Shown here: positions 15,703 through 24,093 of the stretch, in pieces
Layout: each line of letters starts with the position of its first letter
Numbering within the stretch: position 1 is the stretch's first letter
NCBI RefSeq assembly: GCF_005876985.1
Contig: NZ_VAHD01000002.1
Location: 620,001-684,000 of the forward strand
Length of the DNA stretch: 64,000 nt
Direction: 5' to 3'
Origin: Rhodoferax bucti
GTDB lineage: Bacteria; Pseudomonadota; Gammaproteobacteria; Burkholderiales; Burkholderiaceae_C
The notes under the pieces: generated by a model
What the model saw: the letters and a program-made list of their open reading frames with translations, nothing else
The model's database searches: none
What the model was told of the DNA's origin: nothing
Made by a program: the position numbers and the translations under genes

Positions 15703-17163
15703 TTATTTCTGCGCTGCGGGCTCCGTCCACCCGCCGCCCAGCACTTTGTACAGGGTCACCAGGTTTTGCAGTTGCTGGGTTTGCACCTGCACCTGGGCTT
15801 GTTGGGCGGTGAATAGCGAGCGCTGCGCTTCCAGCACATCAAACGAGCTGGCCGCGCCGGCTTTGAAGCGCAGGTCGGTCAGTTGCATGGTGGTCTGGGT
15901 GGCAGCGAGCTGCGCGGTTTGGGCTTGCAGTTGCTCGCCCAGGGTGGCGCGGCCGGCCAGTGCATCGGCCACTTCCTTGAAGCCGGTCTGAATGGCTTTT
16001 TCGTACTGGGCGATGGCGATGTCCTTGTTCACCTTGGCTGCTTCGAGGTTGGCCTTGTTGCGGCCGGCATCGAAGATGGGCATCAGTAACTGGGGCACAA
16101 AGGTCCAGGCGCTGGTGCCGTTGTTGAACAAGGTGTCCAGGTCGTTGCTGGCCACGCCGGCGCTGGCGGTGAGCGTGATCTTGGGGAAGAAGGCCGCGCG
16201 GGCTGCACCGATGTTGGCGTTCAGGGCGAGCAGGTTTTGCTCGGCCTGGCGCACATCGGGGCGGCGCACCAGCAGCTCGGACGGCACGCCGGCCGGCAGG
16301 TCGCTCAAAAAGCCTTGCTCTGCCAGCCCTAAGCCTGCAGGCAGGTCGGTCGGCAGGGGTTGGCCTACCAGCAGCACCAAAGCGCTTTCGTCGGTGGCGC
16401 GTTGGCGGGTTTGCTGGGCCAGCGATACCTTGGCGGCTTCCAGCAGGCTCTGGGCGGTGCTCAGGTCCAGCTTGGAGGCGGCTTCGTTGTCGTATTTCAG
16501 CTGCATCAGGCGCAGGCTCTCTTGCCGCGTCTTGAGTGTTTCGCGGGTCACGCGCAGCAGCTCATCGTCGGCCAACAGCGTGAGGTAGGTGTTGGCCACC
16601 GATGCAATCAGGCTGATCTGCACCGTCTTGCGGGCTTCCTCGGTGGCCAGCAGTTGCGACTGGGCCGCTTGGCTCAGGGCGCGCACGCGGCCGAAAAAGT
16701 CCAGCTCATAGGCGGTGACGCTCAGGCCGGCGGTGTAGCTGCTGGTGATGGCGCCGCTGGCAGCCGGGCCGCGGCTGCCGGTGATGCCGGCATTCACGGT
16801 GGGCAGCTGGTCGGCGCGGGCCACTTGCAGCTTGGCGCGGGTAGCGTCGATGTTGAGGGCCGCCACGCGCAGGTCGCGGTTGTTCTCCAGCGACAGCTCA
16901 ATCAGGCGCTTGAGGCGCGCGTCCTGGAAGAAACTCTGCCACTCAATATCGGCTGCCGCTTTGGCGTCTGCGGCCGGTTGGGCGGTGGCGGCTACTTCGG
17001 GGAAGGCCGGCGCCACAGGCGCTGCCGGGCGGCTGAAGGTGGGGATGAAACTGCAACCGGCCAGCCACAGTGCGGCCGACAAGGTAGCCAAGCGCAGGGC
17101 AGGGCGTGCAGCACTTGCGGCATATGCGAGGGCGCGGGGGCGCAAGGAGGTGTTGTTATTCAT
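15703..17163 (-). CDS. RND efflux outer-membrane lipoprotein (OprM/NodT family)
   Basis: 486 aa from ATG 17163. The lipobox is in LSAALWLAGCSF (Cys near residue 36), followed by a typical mature start (FIPTFSRPAAPV). The two-fold repeated TolC-type helical pattern is visible: NNRDLRVAALNIDATRAKLQ and TVNAGITGSRG in the first half. The second half has VRRPDVRQAEQNLLALNANI, FFPKITLTASAG and FKEVADALAGRATL. The upstream open frame to 17265 overlaps the pump gene and is not homologous. Start overlaps the permease stop by 8 bp, so it is the third gene of the operon. It is the outer-membrane channel of the tripartite pump. Confidence 0.93.
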   Translation of the reverse strand: MNNNTSLRPRALAYAASAARPALRLATLSAALWLAGCSFIPTFSRPAAPVAPAFPEVAATAQPAADAKAAADIEWQSFFQDARLKRLIELSLENNRDLRVAALNIDATRAKLQVARADQLPTVNAGITGSRGPAASGAITSSYTAGLSVTAYELDFFGRVRALSQAAQSQLLATEEARKTVQISLIASVANTYLTLLADDELLRVTRETLKTRQESLRLMQLKYDNEAASKLDLSTAQSLLEAAKVSLAQQTRQRATDESALVLLVGQPLPTDLPAGLGLAEQGFLSDLPAGVPSELLVRRPDVRQAEQNLLALNANIGAARAAFFPKITLTASAGVASNDLDTLFNNGTSAWTFVPQLLMPIFDAGRNKANLEAAKVNKDIAIAQYEKAIQTGFKEVADALAGRATLGEQLQAQTAQLAATQTTMQLTDLRFKAGAASSFDVLEAQRSLFTAQQAQVQVQTQQLQNLVTLYKVLGGGWTEPAAQK

Positions 17164-20100
17164 GGTCAGGGGCTCCGATGTGGTGGCCGTGGGCAATGTC
17201 GAATTGGTGCTGGCGCTCGCTGCCCTTGAAGATGCCGCGCACCACCACAAAAAAGATAGGCACAAACAGCACGGCCAGGATGGTGCCCATCACCATGCCG
17301 CCGATCACGCCGGTGCCGATGGCACGTTGGCTGGCCGAGCCGGCGCCACTGGCAATGGCCAGCGGCAACACACCCAGCATGAAGGCCATCGAGGTCATCA
17401 CGATGGGGCGGAAGCGCAGGTGCGCTGCCATCAAGGCCGACTCGATCAGGCTCTTGCCTTCAGCTTGCAGGTCTTTGGCGAATTCGATAATCAAAATCGC
17501 ATTCTTCGCGGACAGGCCGATGATGGTGATCAGGCCCACCTGGAAGTACACATCATTGGCGTAGCTGCGCAGCAGGGTGGCCGTCACCACACCAAACACA
17601 CCCAGCGGCACCACCATGATCACCGACAGCGGGATGGACCAACTTTCATACAAAGCAGCCAGGCACAGGAACACCGCCAGAATCGCAAACGCGTAAAGAA
17701 CCGTGGCTTGCGAGCCGGCCTGCTTTTCCTCGCGGGACTGGCCGGTCCACTCAAAGCCAAAGCCTGCGGGCAGCTGGGAGGCCAGCTTTTCCATCTCCGC
17801 CATGGCTTCACCGGTGCTGTAGCCCGGCGCTGCCGCACCGCTGATGCGGATGGCAGGGTAGCCGTTGTAGCGCACGGTCTGCATGGCGCCCTTGATCCAG
17901 CGGGTCGTGGCAAAGGCGGACAGCGGCACCGGCTTGCCCTGGGTGTTGAGCGCGTTGAACTTCAGGATGTCTTCCGGCTGCATGCGGGCGGTGGAGTCCG
18001 CCTGCACCACCACACGCTGGAGGCGGCCGGCGTTCGGGAAGTCGTTGATGTAGCTCGAACCCAGCGCGGTGGAGATGGTGCTGTTGATCGAGTCAAAGCT
18101 CACGCCCAGGGCGCTGGCCTTGTCGCGGTCGATGTCGATTTGCATTTGCGGCGCATCTTCCAGGCCGTCCGGGCGCACCTGGGTAATCACCTTGCTCTTG
18201 GAGGCCATGCCCAGCAACTGGTTGCGGGCGTTGACCAAGGCATCGTGCCCGTTGCCGCCACGGTCTTGCAGGCGGAAGGTAAAGCCGGTGGCGTTACCCA
18301 GCTCCGGAATGGGGGGCGGTGCCAGCGGGAAGATGAAGGCGTCGCGGATACCCATGAGCGCACCAAAGGCGCGGCCGGCCAGCGCCTGGGCGCTGTGCTC
18401 GGGGCCTACGCGCTCGTCCCAGGGCTTGAGCGTCACAAAGCCCAGGGCCGCGTTCTGGCCTTGGCCGGAGAAGCTGAAGCCCAGAACCGACACCATGCTC
18501 TGCACTTCGGGCTGCTTCAGGATGAAGCCTTCCACCTGCTCGGCCACCTTTTGGGTGCGCTGTTGGGTGGCGCCCGGGGGCAACTGCATGTTCACGATGA
18601 TGGTGCCCTGGTCCTCGCCAGGCAGGAAGGACGTGGGCAAACGCATGTAGATCACGGCCACGGCGCCGATGATGGCGGCGTAAATCACCAGGTAGCGGCC
18701 AGCCTTGCGCAGCAGGCGGGCCACAAAACTTTCGTAGCCCTTGGCGGTGCGGTTGAACACGCGGTTGAACCAGCCGAAGAAGCCGGTCTTGGCATGGGCA
18801 TGGCCTGCCTCCACCGGCTTGAGCAGGGTGGCGCACAGGGCCGGTGTGAGCGACAGCGCCAGGAAGGCGGACAGTGCAATCGAGCTCACCATCACCGCGG
18901 AGAACTGGCGGTAGATATTGCCCACCGAGCCCTTGAAGAAGGCCAACGGCACAAACACGGCAATCAGCACCACCGTCACGCCCACAATGGCGCCCGAAAT
19001 CTGGCCCATGGCCTTTTTGGTGGCTTGCAGGGGCGAGAGGCCCTCTTCGCTCATGATGCGCTCGACGTTTTCCACCACCACGATGGCGTCGTCCACCACG
19101 ATACCGATCACCAGCACCATGCCGAACATGGTCAACACGTTGATCGACAGGCCCATGGCCAGCATGGTGGCAAACGTACCCATCAGCGCAATCGGCACCA
19201 CGATGGTGGGGATGACGGTGTAGCGCCAGTTCTGCAGGAACAGGAACATCACCAAGAACACCAGTACCACGGCTTCGACCAGCGTTTCCGCCACTTGGGC
19301 GATGGAGATTTTCACGAAGCGCGAGCTGTCGTAAGGAATGGACCAGTTCACGCCCTGGGGGAAGAAGGCTTGCAGTTGCTGCATGCGGTCACGCACTGCT
19401 TGGGCGGCCGCCATCGCATTGCCGCTGGGCGCGAGCTGGATACCGATACCCACGGCAGGCTTGCCGTTCAGGCGGGCCGAGGTGGCGTAGGCCTGCGCAC
19501 CGAGCTCGATGCGAGCCACGTCTTTGAGGCGCACGGCAGAGCCATCGGTGTTGCTGCGCAGGGCGATGTTGCCGAACTGCGCCACGCTGCTGAGCTGGCC
19601 GTTGACCACCACGGTGGCAGCAATACTCTGGCCGGTGATGTTTGGCAGGTCGCCAATGGCGCCGGCAGACACCTGGGCGTTTTGCGTTTTGATGGCGTTG
19701 CTGACATCGGCCGCAGACAGGTTGAAGCTGGCGAGCTTGGCCGGGTCAATCCAGATGCGCATGGCGCGCTCGGTACCGAAGAGCTGGGCCTGGCCGATTC
19801 CGGGCAGGCGTTGCAACTCGGGCACCACGTTGCGCGAGGCGTAGTCACCCAGCGCGATGGGGTCGATGTCCGGGTTCTCGCTGGAGAGCATGGTGAACAT
19901 CAGGAAGTTGGAGCGCGATTTGTCCACGCGCACGCCTTGCTGTGTCACCGCCGCCGGCAGGCGCGGGTTGGCGCGCGAGAGGCGGTTTTGCACTTCCACC
20001 TGGGCGAGGTCGGGGTTGGTGCCGGTCTCGAAGGTGAGGGTGATGCTGCCGGAGCCGTCAGCTTGCGCCACCGATTCCATGTAGATCAGGCCGGAAGCGC

Positions 20101-20311
20101 CATTCATTTCGCGCTCGATGACGGACAGCACGCTGTCCTCCAGCGTTTGCGCCGACGCGCCGGGGTAGGCCGCGTTGATCACGATGGCGGGGGGCGCCAC
20201 CGGCGGGTATTGCGAGATGGGGAGCTGCGTGATGGCAACGCCGCCCATCACCAGGATGAACAGCGATACCACCCACGCAAAGATGGGACGGTCAATAAAA
20301 AACTGGGCCAT
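17156..20311 (-). CDS. RND multidrug efflux permease (HAE-1, AcrB/MexB-like)
   Basis: 1051 aa, the size of AcrB. N-terminus MAQFFIDRPIFAWVVSLFIL and the sequence SQYPPVAPPAIVINAAYPGA are characteristic of HAE-1 pumps. The proton-relay aspartate pair is in GIVVDDAIVVVENVERIM near residue 407. LPTSFLPGEDQGTIIVNMQL marks the start of the second half, and a late helix carries SAKNAILIIEFAKDL with the following GKSLIESALMA. It exports hydrophobic drugs from the periplasm and inner membrane by proton antiport. It lies between the adaptor and the outer-membrane channel; 27 bp separate it from the adaptor stop. Confidence 0.95.
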   Translation of the reverse strand: MAQFFIDRPIFAWVVSLFILVMGGVAITQLPISQYPPVAPPAIVINAAYPGASAQTLEDSVLSVIEREMNGASGLIYMESVAQADGSGSITLTFETGTNPDLAQVEVQNRLSRANPRLPAAVTQQGVRVDKSRSNFLMFTMLSSENPDIDPIALGDYASRNVVPELQRLPGIGQAQLFGTERAMRIWIDPAKLASFNLSAADVSNAIKTQNAQVSAGAIGDLPNITGQSIAATVVVNGQLSSVAQFGNIALRSNTDGSAVRLKDVARIELGAQAYATSARLNGKPAVGIGIQLAPSGNAMAAAQAVRDRMQQLQAFFPQGVNWSIPYDSSRFVKISIAQVAETLVEAVVLVFLVMFLFLQNWRYTVIPTIVVPIALMGTFATMLAMGLSINVLTMFGMVLVIGIVVDDAIVVVENVERIMSEEGLSPLQATKKAMGQISGAIVGVTVVLIAVFVPLAFFKGSVGNIYRQFSAVMVSSIALSAFLALSLTPALCATLLKPVEAGHAHAKTGFFGWFNRVFNRTAKGYESFVARLLRKAGRYLVIYAAIIGAVAVIYMRLPTSFLPGEDQGTIIVNMQLPPGATQQRTQKVAEQVEGFILKQPEVQSMVSVLGFSFSGQGQNAALGFVTLKPWDERVGPEHSAQALAGRAFGALMGIRDAFIFPLAPPPIPELGNATGFTFRLQDRGGNGHDALVNARNQLLGMASKSKVITQVRPDGLEDAPQMQIDIDRDKASALGVSFDSINSTISTALGSSYINDFPNAGRLQRVVVQADSTARMQPEDILKFNALNTQGKPVPLSAFATTRWIKGAMQTVRYNGYPAIRISGAAAPGYSTGEAMAEMEKLASQLPAGFGFEWTGQSREEKQAGSQATVLYAFAILAVFLCLAALYESWSIPLSVIMVVPLGVFGVVTATLLRSYANDVYFQVGLITIIGLSAKNAILIIEFAKDLQAEGKSLIESALMAAHLRFRPIVMTSMAFMLGVLPLAIASGAGSASQRAIGTGVIGGMVMGTILAVLFVPIFFVVVRGIFKGSERQHQFDIAHGHHIGAPDHE

Positions 20312-20338
20312 GAGAGGTGCCTCTTGGAGGAGTGGCGA

Positions 20339-21598
20339 TTACTTGGCCGCCGCAGACGCGGCAGCGGCTGGAGCGGATGCAGGCGCAGCAGGCGCGCCGG
20401 CGGGGGCTGCATTGGGGTTCCATGGCACGGGCTTCACCGGGGCGCCGGGCACCATCATTTTCTGGAAGCCGTCCACGATGACCTGGTCGCCTTCCTTGAG
20501 GCCACCCAAAATCACCCACTGGTTGTTTTGGGCGTTGCCCACCTTCACCGGACGTGGGCCGGGCTTGCCGCCTTCACCCACTACCAGCACGGTGTCGCCT
20601 TGGTTAGTGCGGGTCACGGCTTGCTGGGGCAGCAAGATGCCGGAAGGCAGCTCAGCCTGCGACAGGCGCACACGCACATACTGGCCGGGCAACAGCAAGC
20701 CATCGGCGTTGGGTACTTCGGCGCGCAGGGTGATCTGGCCGCTGGTGGCGTCCACCGTCAGGTCGCTGAACAGCAGTTTGCCGGCCTTGGGCAGCTCGCT
20801 GCCGTCTTCCAGCACGATGCGCACCGGCACCGAGCCATCGCCCGCAGAGCGCAACTGCTTGGAGGCAATGGCTTTGCGCAGGCGCAGCACTTCGGTACTG
20901 GACTGGGTGAAGTTCACATACACCGAGGCGGTTTGCTGGATGGTGGCGAGCGCGGCGGCGTCAGACGCGCCCACCAGTGCACCTTCGGTCACGGAAGACT
21001 GGCCGATGCGGCCGGAAATCGGAGCGGTAATGGTGGCGTAGGCCAGGTTGATGCGTGCGGTTTCCACGGCCGCTTTGGCCACACCCAAGTCGGCTTCTGC
21101 CTGGCGCTGGGTGGTTTGCAGGGTGGTGAATTCTTGCTTGCTGATGGCATTCGCCTCCGCCAAGGGTTTGTTGCGCTCCACTTGCGCCGTGGCCTGGGCC
21201 AGTGTGGCGGCCGCTTTCACGGCGGTGGCCTGGGCGCTCTCGTACGTGGCGCGGTAGGGGGCGGCGTCCAGCTGGTACAGCACCTGGCCGGCCTTGACCT
21301 CGCTACCTTCACGGAACTGGCGCTGCAGCACCACACCGCTGACGCGGGCACGTACCTGGGCGACGCGCTGGGCGCTCACGCGGCCTGGCAATTCGGATTG
21401 CAAAGCCACGGCCTGGCTGGACACCGTGACGACGCCCACCTCGGCAGGGGGCATGCCACCGCCGGGAGTACCGCCGCCTTGGGCACCGTCTTTGGCGCCA
21501 CAGGCCACGAGAGCCACTGCCAACGGAATGGCCAACAAGGCCACACGGCCGGAAGAGAGAGCGGGTGCGTTACCCTGGATCTGACGGAACAGCGACAT
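20339..21598 (-). CDS. RND periplasmic adaptor (membrane fusion protein)
   Basis: 419 aa with a lipoprotein signal (AIPLAVALVACGAKD, Cys33). The adaptor fold is visible in order: AVALQSELPGRVSAQRVAQV (beta-barrel/lipoyl start), SGVVLQRQFREGSEVKAGQV (first lipoyl half), an alpha-hairpin carrying VKAAATLAQATAQVERNKPL, then TITAPISGRIGQSSVTEGAL (second lipoyl half). The C-terminal tail from about residue 370 is low-complexity Ala/Pro. First gene of the efflux operon, transcribed from the divergent region it shares with the TetR gene and the AcrR-type operator. Confidence 0.94.
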   Translation of the reverse strand: MSLFRQIQGNAPALSSGRVALLAIPLAVALVACGAKDGAQGGGTPGGGMPPAEVGVVTVSSQAVALQSELPGRVSAQRVAQVRARVSGVVLQRQFREGSEVKAGQVLYQLDAAPYRATYESAQATAVKAAATLAQATAQVERNKPLAEANAISKQEFTTLQTTQRQAEADLGVAKAAVETARINLAYATITAPISGRIGQSSVTEGALVGASDAAALATIQQTASVYVNFTQSSTEVLRLRKAIASKQLRSAGDGSVPVRIVLEDGSELPKAGKLLFSDLTVDATSGQITLRAEVPNADGLLLPGQYVRVRLSQAELPSGILLPQQAVTRTNQGDTVLVVGEGGKPGPRPVKVGNAQNNQWVILGGLKEGDQVIVDGFQKMMVPGAPVKPVPWNPNAAPAGAPAAPASAPAAAASAAAK

Positions 21599-21721
21599 AC
21601 AGTTTTCCCTTGTGACAAAGGTGGTTGGGGTGGCAAGCAGGAGAGAAGGGGTTGCCGGCGGTTTGATCTAGGGCAAGCCTACGAAAAATACATGACCACA
21701 GCACGGCAATGGGAGTTAGTA

Positions 21722-21745
21722 TACATACATGCACGAATGTATGTA
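21722..21745. promoter_or_regulatory. AcrR-type operator in the efflux/TetR divergent region
   Basis: Perfect 9-bp inverted repeat TACATACAT and ATGTATGTA separated by six bases. The same arms and 6-base spacing form the known AcrR operator of the E. coli acrAB promoter, as I recall it. The site lies 44 bp before the TetR start and 124 bp before the adaptor start, so one dimer pair could repress both. Strong sequence match; binding by the neighbouring TetR protein is inferred. Confidence 0.85.
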
Positions 21746-21788
21746 ACAAAATAACTACAATTCACCTATATTTACACAAGGTCAATCC

Positions 21789-22418
21789 ATGGCCCGCCGC
21801 ACCAAAGAAGAAGCCCTTGCCACCCGTGAGTTGATACTGGACGCTGCTGAACGCGTGTTTCATCAGCGCGGGGTGTCGCGCACGTCGCTGCAGGAAATTG
21901 CCAAGGACGCCGGCCTGACCCGGGGTGCTATTTACTGGCACTTTGAAAACAAGGGCGAGCTGTTTGACGCCATGATGCAGCGTGTCACCCTGCCCATGAT
22001 GGCCCGCATGACAGAGGTCACCCCGGGGGACGAAGACCAACCGCTGGAAAAAATCCGGCGTAACACCGCATCCGCACTGCGCCAGGTTGTCCATGACCCT
22101 CAAGTGCGCCGCGTATTCGAGATTGCCATGCAAAAGGTGGAATACGTGGACGAGTTGCAAGAACTGCAGCAGCGCAAGATCAGCGGCCGCAATGAATGCA
22201 TGGACGACATGGCAGACCAGCTGCGTCTGGCTCAGCAAAAAGGCCACATCCGCAGTGATGTGCAGGTCACCCACGCCACCATTGGCCTGTTCGCGCTGGT
22301 GGGGGGCATCAAGTACAACTGGCTGCTCGATCCGCAGGCCTTCGACCTGGAGCAGGTCGGCCTGGCCACGTTGGACACCTTTCTGGCGGGGCTGCGTCCT
22401 CTGGCTACGGTGCGCTAA
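21789..22418 (+). CDS. TetR/AcrR-family repressor of the efflux operon
   Basis: 209 aa. The N-terminal helix-turn-helix (residues 8-57) reads ATRELILDAAERVFHQRG, TSLQEIAKDAGLTRGAIYWH and FENKGELF, which is very close to AcrR, TtgR and MexR-type TetR proteins controlling RND pumps. The C-terminal domain is the ligand-binding TetR_C of the AcrR type (LRQVVHDPQVRRVFEIAMQK). It is divergent from the adaptor gene with the operator between them, so it should repress the pump until a substrate drug binds. Confidence 0.92.
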   Translation: MARRTKEEALATRELILDAAERVFHQRGVSRTSLQEIAKDAGLTRGAIYWHFENKGELFDAMMQRVTLPMMARMTEVTPGDEDQPLEKIRRNTASALRQVVHDPQVRRVFEIAMQKVEYVDELQELQQRKISGRNECMDDMADQLRLAQQKGHIRSDVQVTHATIGLFALVGGIKYNWLLDPQAFDLEQVGLATLDTFLAGLRPLATVR

Positions 22419-22451
22419 GGCGCCTAGGGGTTAGCCCCCATCTACCCTTGC

Positions 22452-22486
22452 TCAAAAGTGTATACAGTTTTTGTATACACTTTTGA
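22452..22486. promoter_or_regulatory. Long palindrome in front of the purine permease
   Basis: TCAAAAGTGTATAC (22452-22465) is perfectly repeated in inverse orientation at 22473-22486, with a 7-base spacer, 15 bp before the permease ATG. The inner part contains TGTATAC half-sites like those of GntR/TetR-type regulators of purine catabolism. As an RNA it would also form a 14-bp hairpin over the leader. Operator or leader hairpin; no regulator gene is adjacent other than the upstream TetR. Confidence 0.6.
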
Positions 22487-22501
22487 AACGAAAGGGTTCC
22501 C

Positions 22502-23968
22502 ATGGAAGAACGCATCCCTTTGGGCAAGCTCGGTGTGTTGGGCTTGCAGCATGTGCTGGTCATGTATGCGGGGGCTGTGGCGGTTCCCCTGATCGTGGGG
22601 CGCGCGCTCAAACTCTCGCCCGAGCAGGTGGCCACCCTGATTTCTGCCGACCTGTTTTGCTGCGGGCTGGTCACATTGATCCAGTCGCTGGGGGCTACGC
22701 AGTGGTTCGGCATCCGGCTGCCGGTCATGATGGGGGTGACGTTTGCCTCGGTGGCACCCATGGTGGCGACTGCCAACAACATACCCGGTGTCGAGGGGGC
22801 CGGGCTGATCTTTGGCTCCATCATGGGCGCCGGGGTCATTGCGATGCTGATCGCTCCCTTGGTCAGTCGCATGCTGCGTTTCTTCCCGCCGGTGGTCACC
22901 GGCACCATCATTGCCGTCATCGGTATCAGCCTCATGCGGGTTGGCATCAACTGGATATTTGGCAATCCTTTCGGCCCCACGGCGCCTAATGTGGTGAACC
23001 CGGATCACGCCAAGTGGCTGGCCGATGTGAGTGCAGTCGCCACCGCGCCTGGCAGTACCTTTCCCGCCGTGCCCAAAGGGCTGGCTCTGGTGCCTTCTGT
23101 GCCCAACCCCAAGTATGCAGACCTCTCCGGGGTCGGCATTGCGGCCTTGGTGTTGGTATCCATCCTGCTGATTGCCAAGTACGGCAAAGGCTTTGTGGCC
23201 AATATCTCGGTGCTGCTGGGGATTGTGGTGGGCGGGGTGGTGTGCACTGCGCTGGGCCTGATGAACTTTGACAAGGTGGGCAAGGCCGCCTGGTTTGACT
23301 TGGTCACGCCCTTTGCCATTGCCACGCCCGTGTTCGACCCCATGCTCATCCTGACCATGACCTTGGTGATGGTGGTGGTCATGATCGAGTCCACCGGCAT
23401 GTTTCTCGCCTTGGGAGACATGACCGACCAGAAGGTGGACCAGGCCGCACTGACACGGGGGTTGCGCACCGATGGCCTGGGTACGCTGATTGGCGGCATC
23501 TTCAACACCTTCCCCTACACCAGTTTCTCGCAAAACGTGGGCTTGGTCGCCGTAACGGGCGTGAAGAGCCGCTTCGTGTGCGTGGCCGGTGGGGTCATTC
23601 TGGTCGTGCTGGGTCTCTTGCCCAAGATGGCGGCCCTGGTGGAGTCTTTGCCCACGGTAGTGCTGGGCGGCGCCGGCTTGGTGATGTTTGGCATGGTGAC
23701 TGCCACGGGCATCCGCATCCTGGCCAATGTGGACTTCAAGACCAACCGCTACAACGCCTTTGTGGTGGCCGTTTCCATCGGCATGGGCATGATTCCGCTG
23801 GTGGCCCCCAACTTCAAGCAGTGGATGCCACACGGCCTGCACCCCCTGATCGAGTCGGGCATTCTGCTGACCTCCATGGCGGCGCTGCTGCTCAATCTGT
23901 TTTTCAACGGCGCCGGTGCAGACACCCGTGATGCCGTGGCTGCCGCGCGGCAGGCAGATAGTCACTGA
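22502..23968 (+). CDS. NCS2 nucleobase permease, xanthine/urate type
   Basis: 488 aa, about 14 membrane helices. N-terminal LGLQHVLVMYAGAVAVPLIV has the conserved QH of helix 1 in NCS2 permeases. LFCCGLVTLIQSLG and LPVMMGVTFASVAPM follow. The signature segment is SFSQNVGLVAVTGVKSR, matching the N-x-G-x4-T-x3-S-R motif of xanthine/urate carriers of the PbuX/UacT/XanP group. It imports xanthine or uric acid with protons. ATG 22502 lies 15 bp beyond a 35-bp palindrome that may be its operator. Substrate between xanthine and urate is not resolved. Confidence 0.9.
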   Translation: MEERIPLGKLGVLGLQHVLVMYAGAVAVPLIVGRALKLSPEQVATLISADLFCCGLVTLIQSLGATQWFGIRLPVMMGVTFASVAPMVATANNIPGVEGAGLIFGSIMGAGVIAMLIAPLVSRMLRFFPPVVTGTIIAVIGISLMRVGINWIFGNPFGPTAPNVVNPDHAKWLADVSAVATAPGSTFPAVPKGLALVPSVPNPKYADLSGVGIAALVLVSILLIAKYGKGFVANISVLLGIVVGGVVCTALGLMNFDKVGKAAWFDLVTPFAIATPVFDPMLILTMTLVMVVVMIESTGMFLALGDMTDQKVDQAALTRGLRTDGLGTLIGGIFNTFPYTSFSQNVGLVAVTGVKSRFVCVAGGVILVVLGLLPKMAALVESLPTVVLGGAGLVMFGMVTATGIRILANVDFKTNRYNAFVVAVSIGMGMIPLVAPNFKQWMPHGLHPLIESGILLTSMAALLLNLFFNGAGADTRDAVAAARQADSH

Positions 23969-23987
23969 AGTTGCTCGAAGGTTTTGA

Positions 23988-24009
23988 CCGGAGCACATAT
24001 GTACTCCGG
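23988..24009. repeat. Near-perfect palindrome between convergent genes
   Basis: CCGGAG-C-ACATATGT-A-CTCCGG is a 22-bp palindrome with a single mismatched pair, 19 bp after the permease stop. It sits where no promoter is expected (both flanking genes end here), just before a terminator. Role unknown. Confidence 0.4.
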
Positions 24010-24040
24010 ACGCTAATAAGCTGAAAGATGCACCAAATGG

Positions 24041-24072
24041 AAAGGCCGCTGCATGCGGCCTTTCGTCTTTTT
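24041..24072. terminator. Rho-independent terminator after the purine permease
   Basis: AAAGGCCGC and GCGGCCTTT form a perfect 9-bp stem with a 5-base loop, followed by CGTCTTTTT on the plus strand. On the minus strand the hairpin is preceded by its complement, so it could serve both convergent genes, mainly the permease. Confidence 0.85.
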
Positions 24073-24093
24073 AAATGGTGTTTTCTTTGCCCA

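Noticed and set aside
16745..21754. 1669-codon open frame antisense to the RND efflux operon
   Set aside because: It is the mirror of high-GC coding sequence on the other strand; the translation is low-complexity and His/Gln/Gly-rich, while the minus-strand frames match three efflux families throughout.
23988..24009. Palindrome as operator of a nearby gene
   Set aside because: Both neighbouring genes end here, so no promoter is expected; kept only as an unexplained palindrome.
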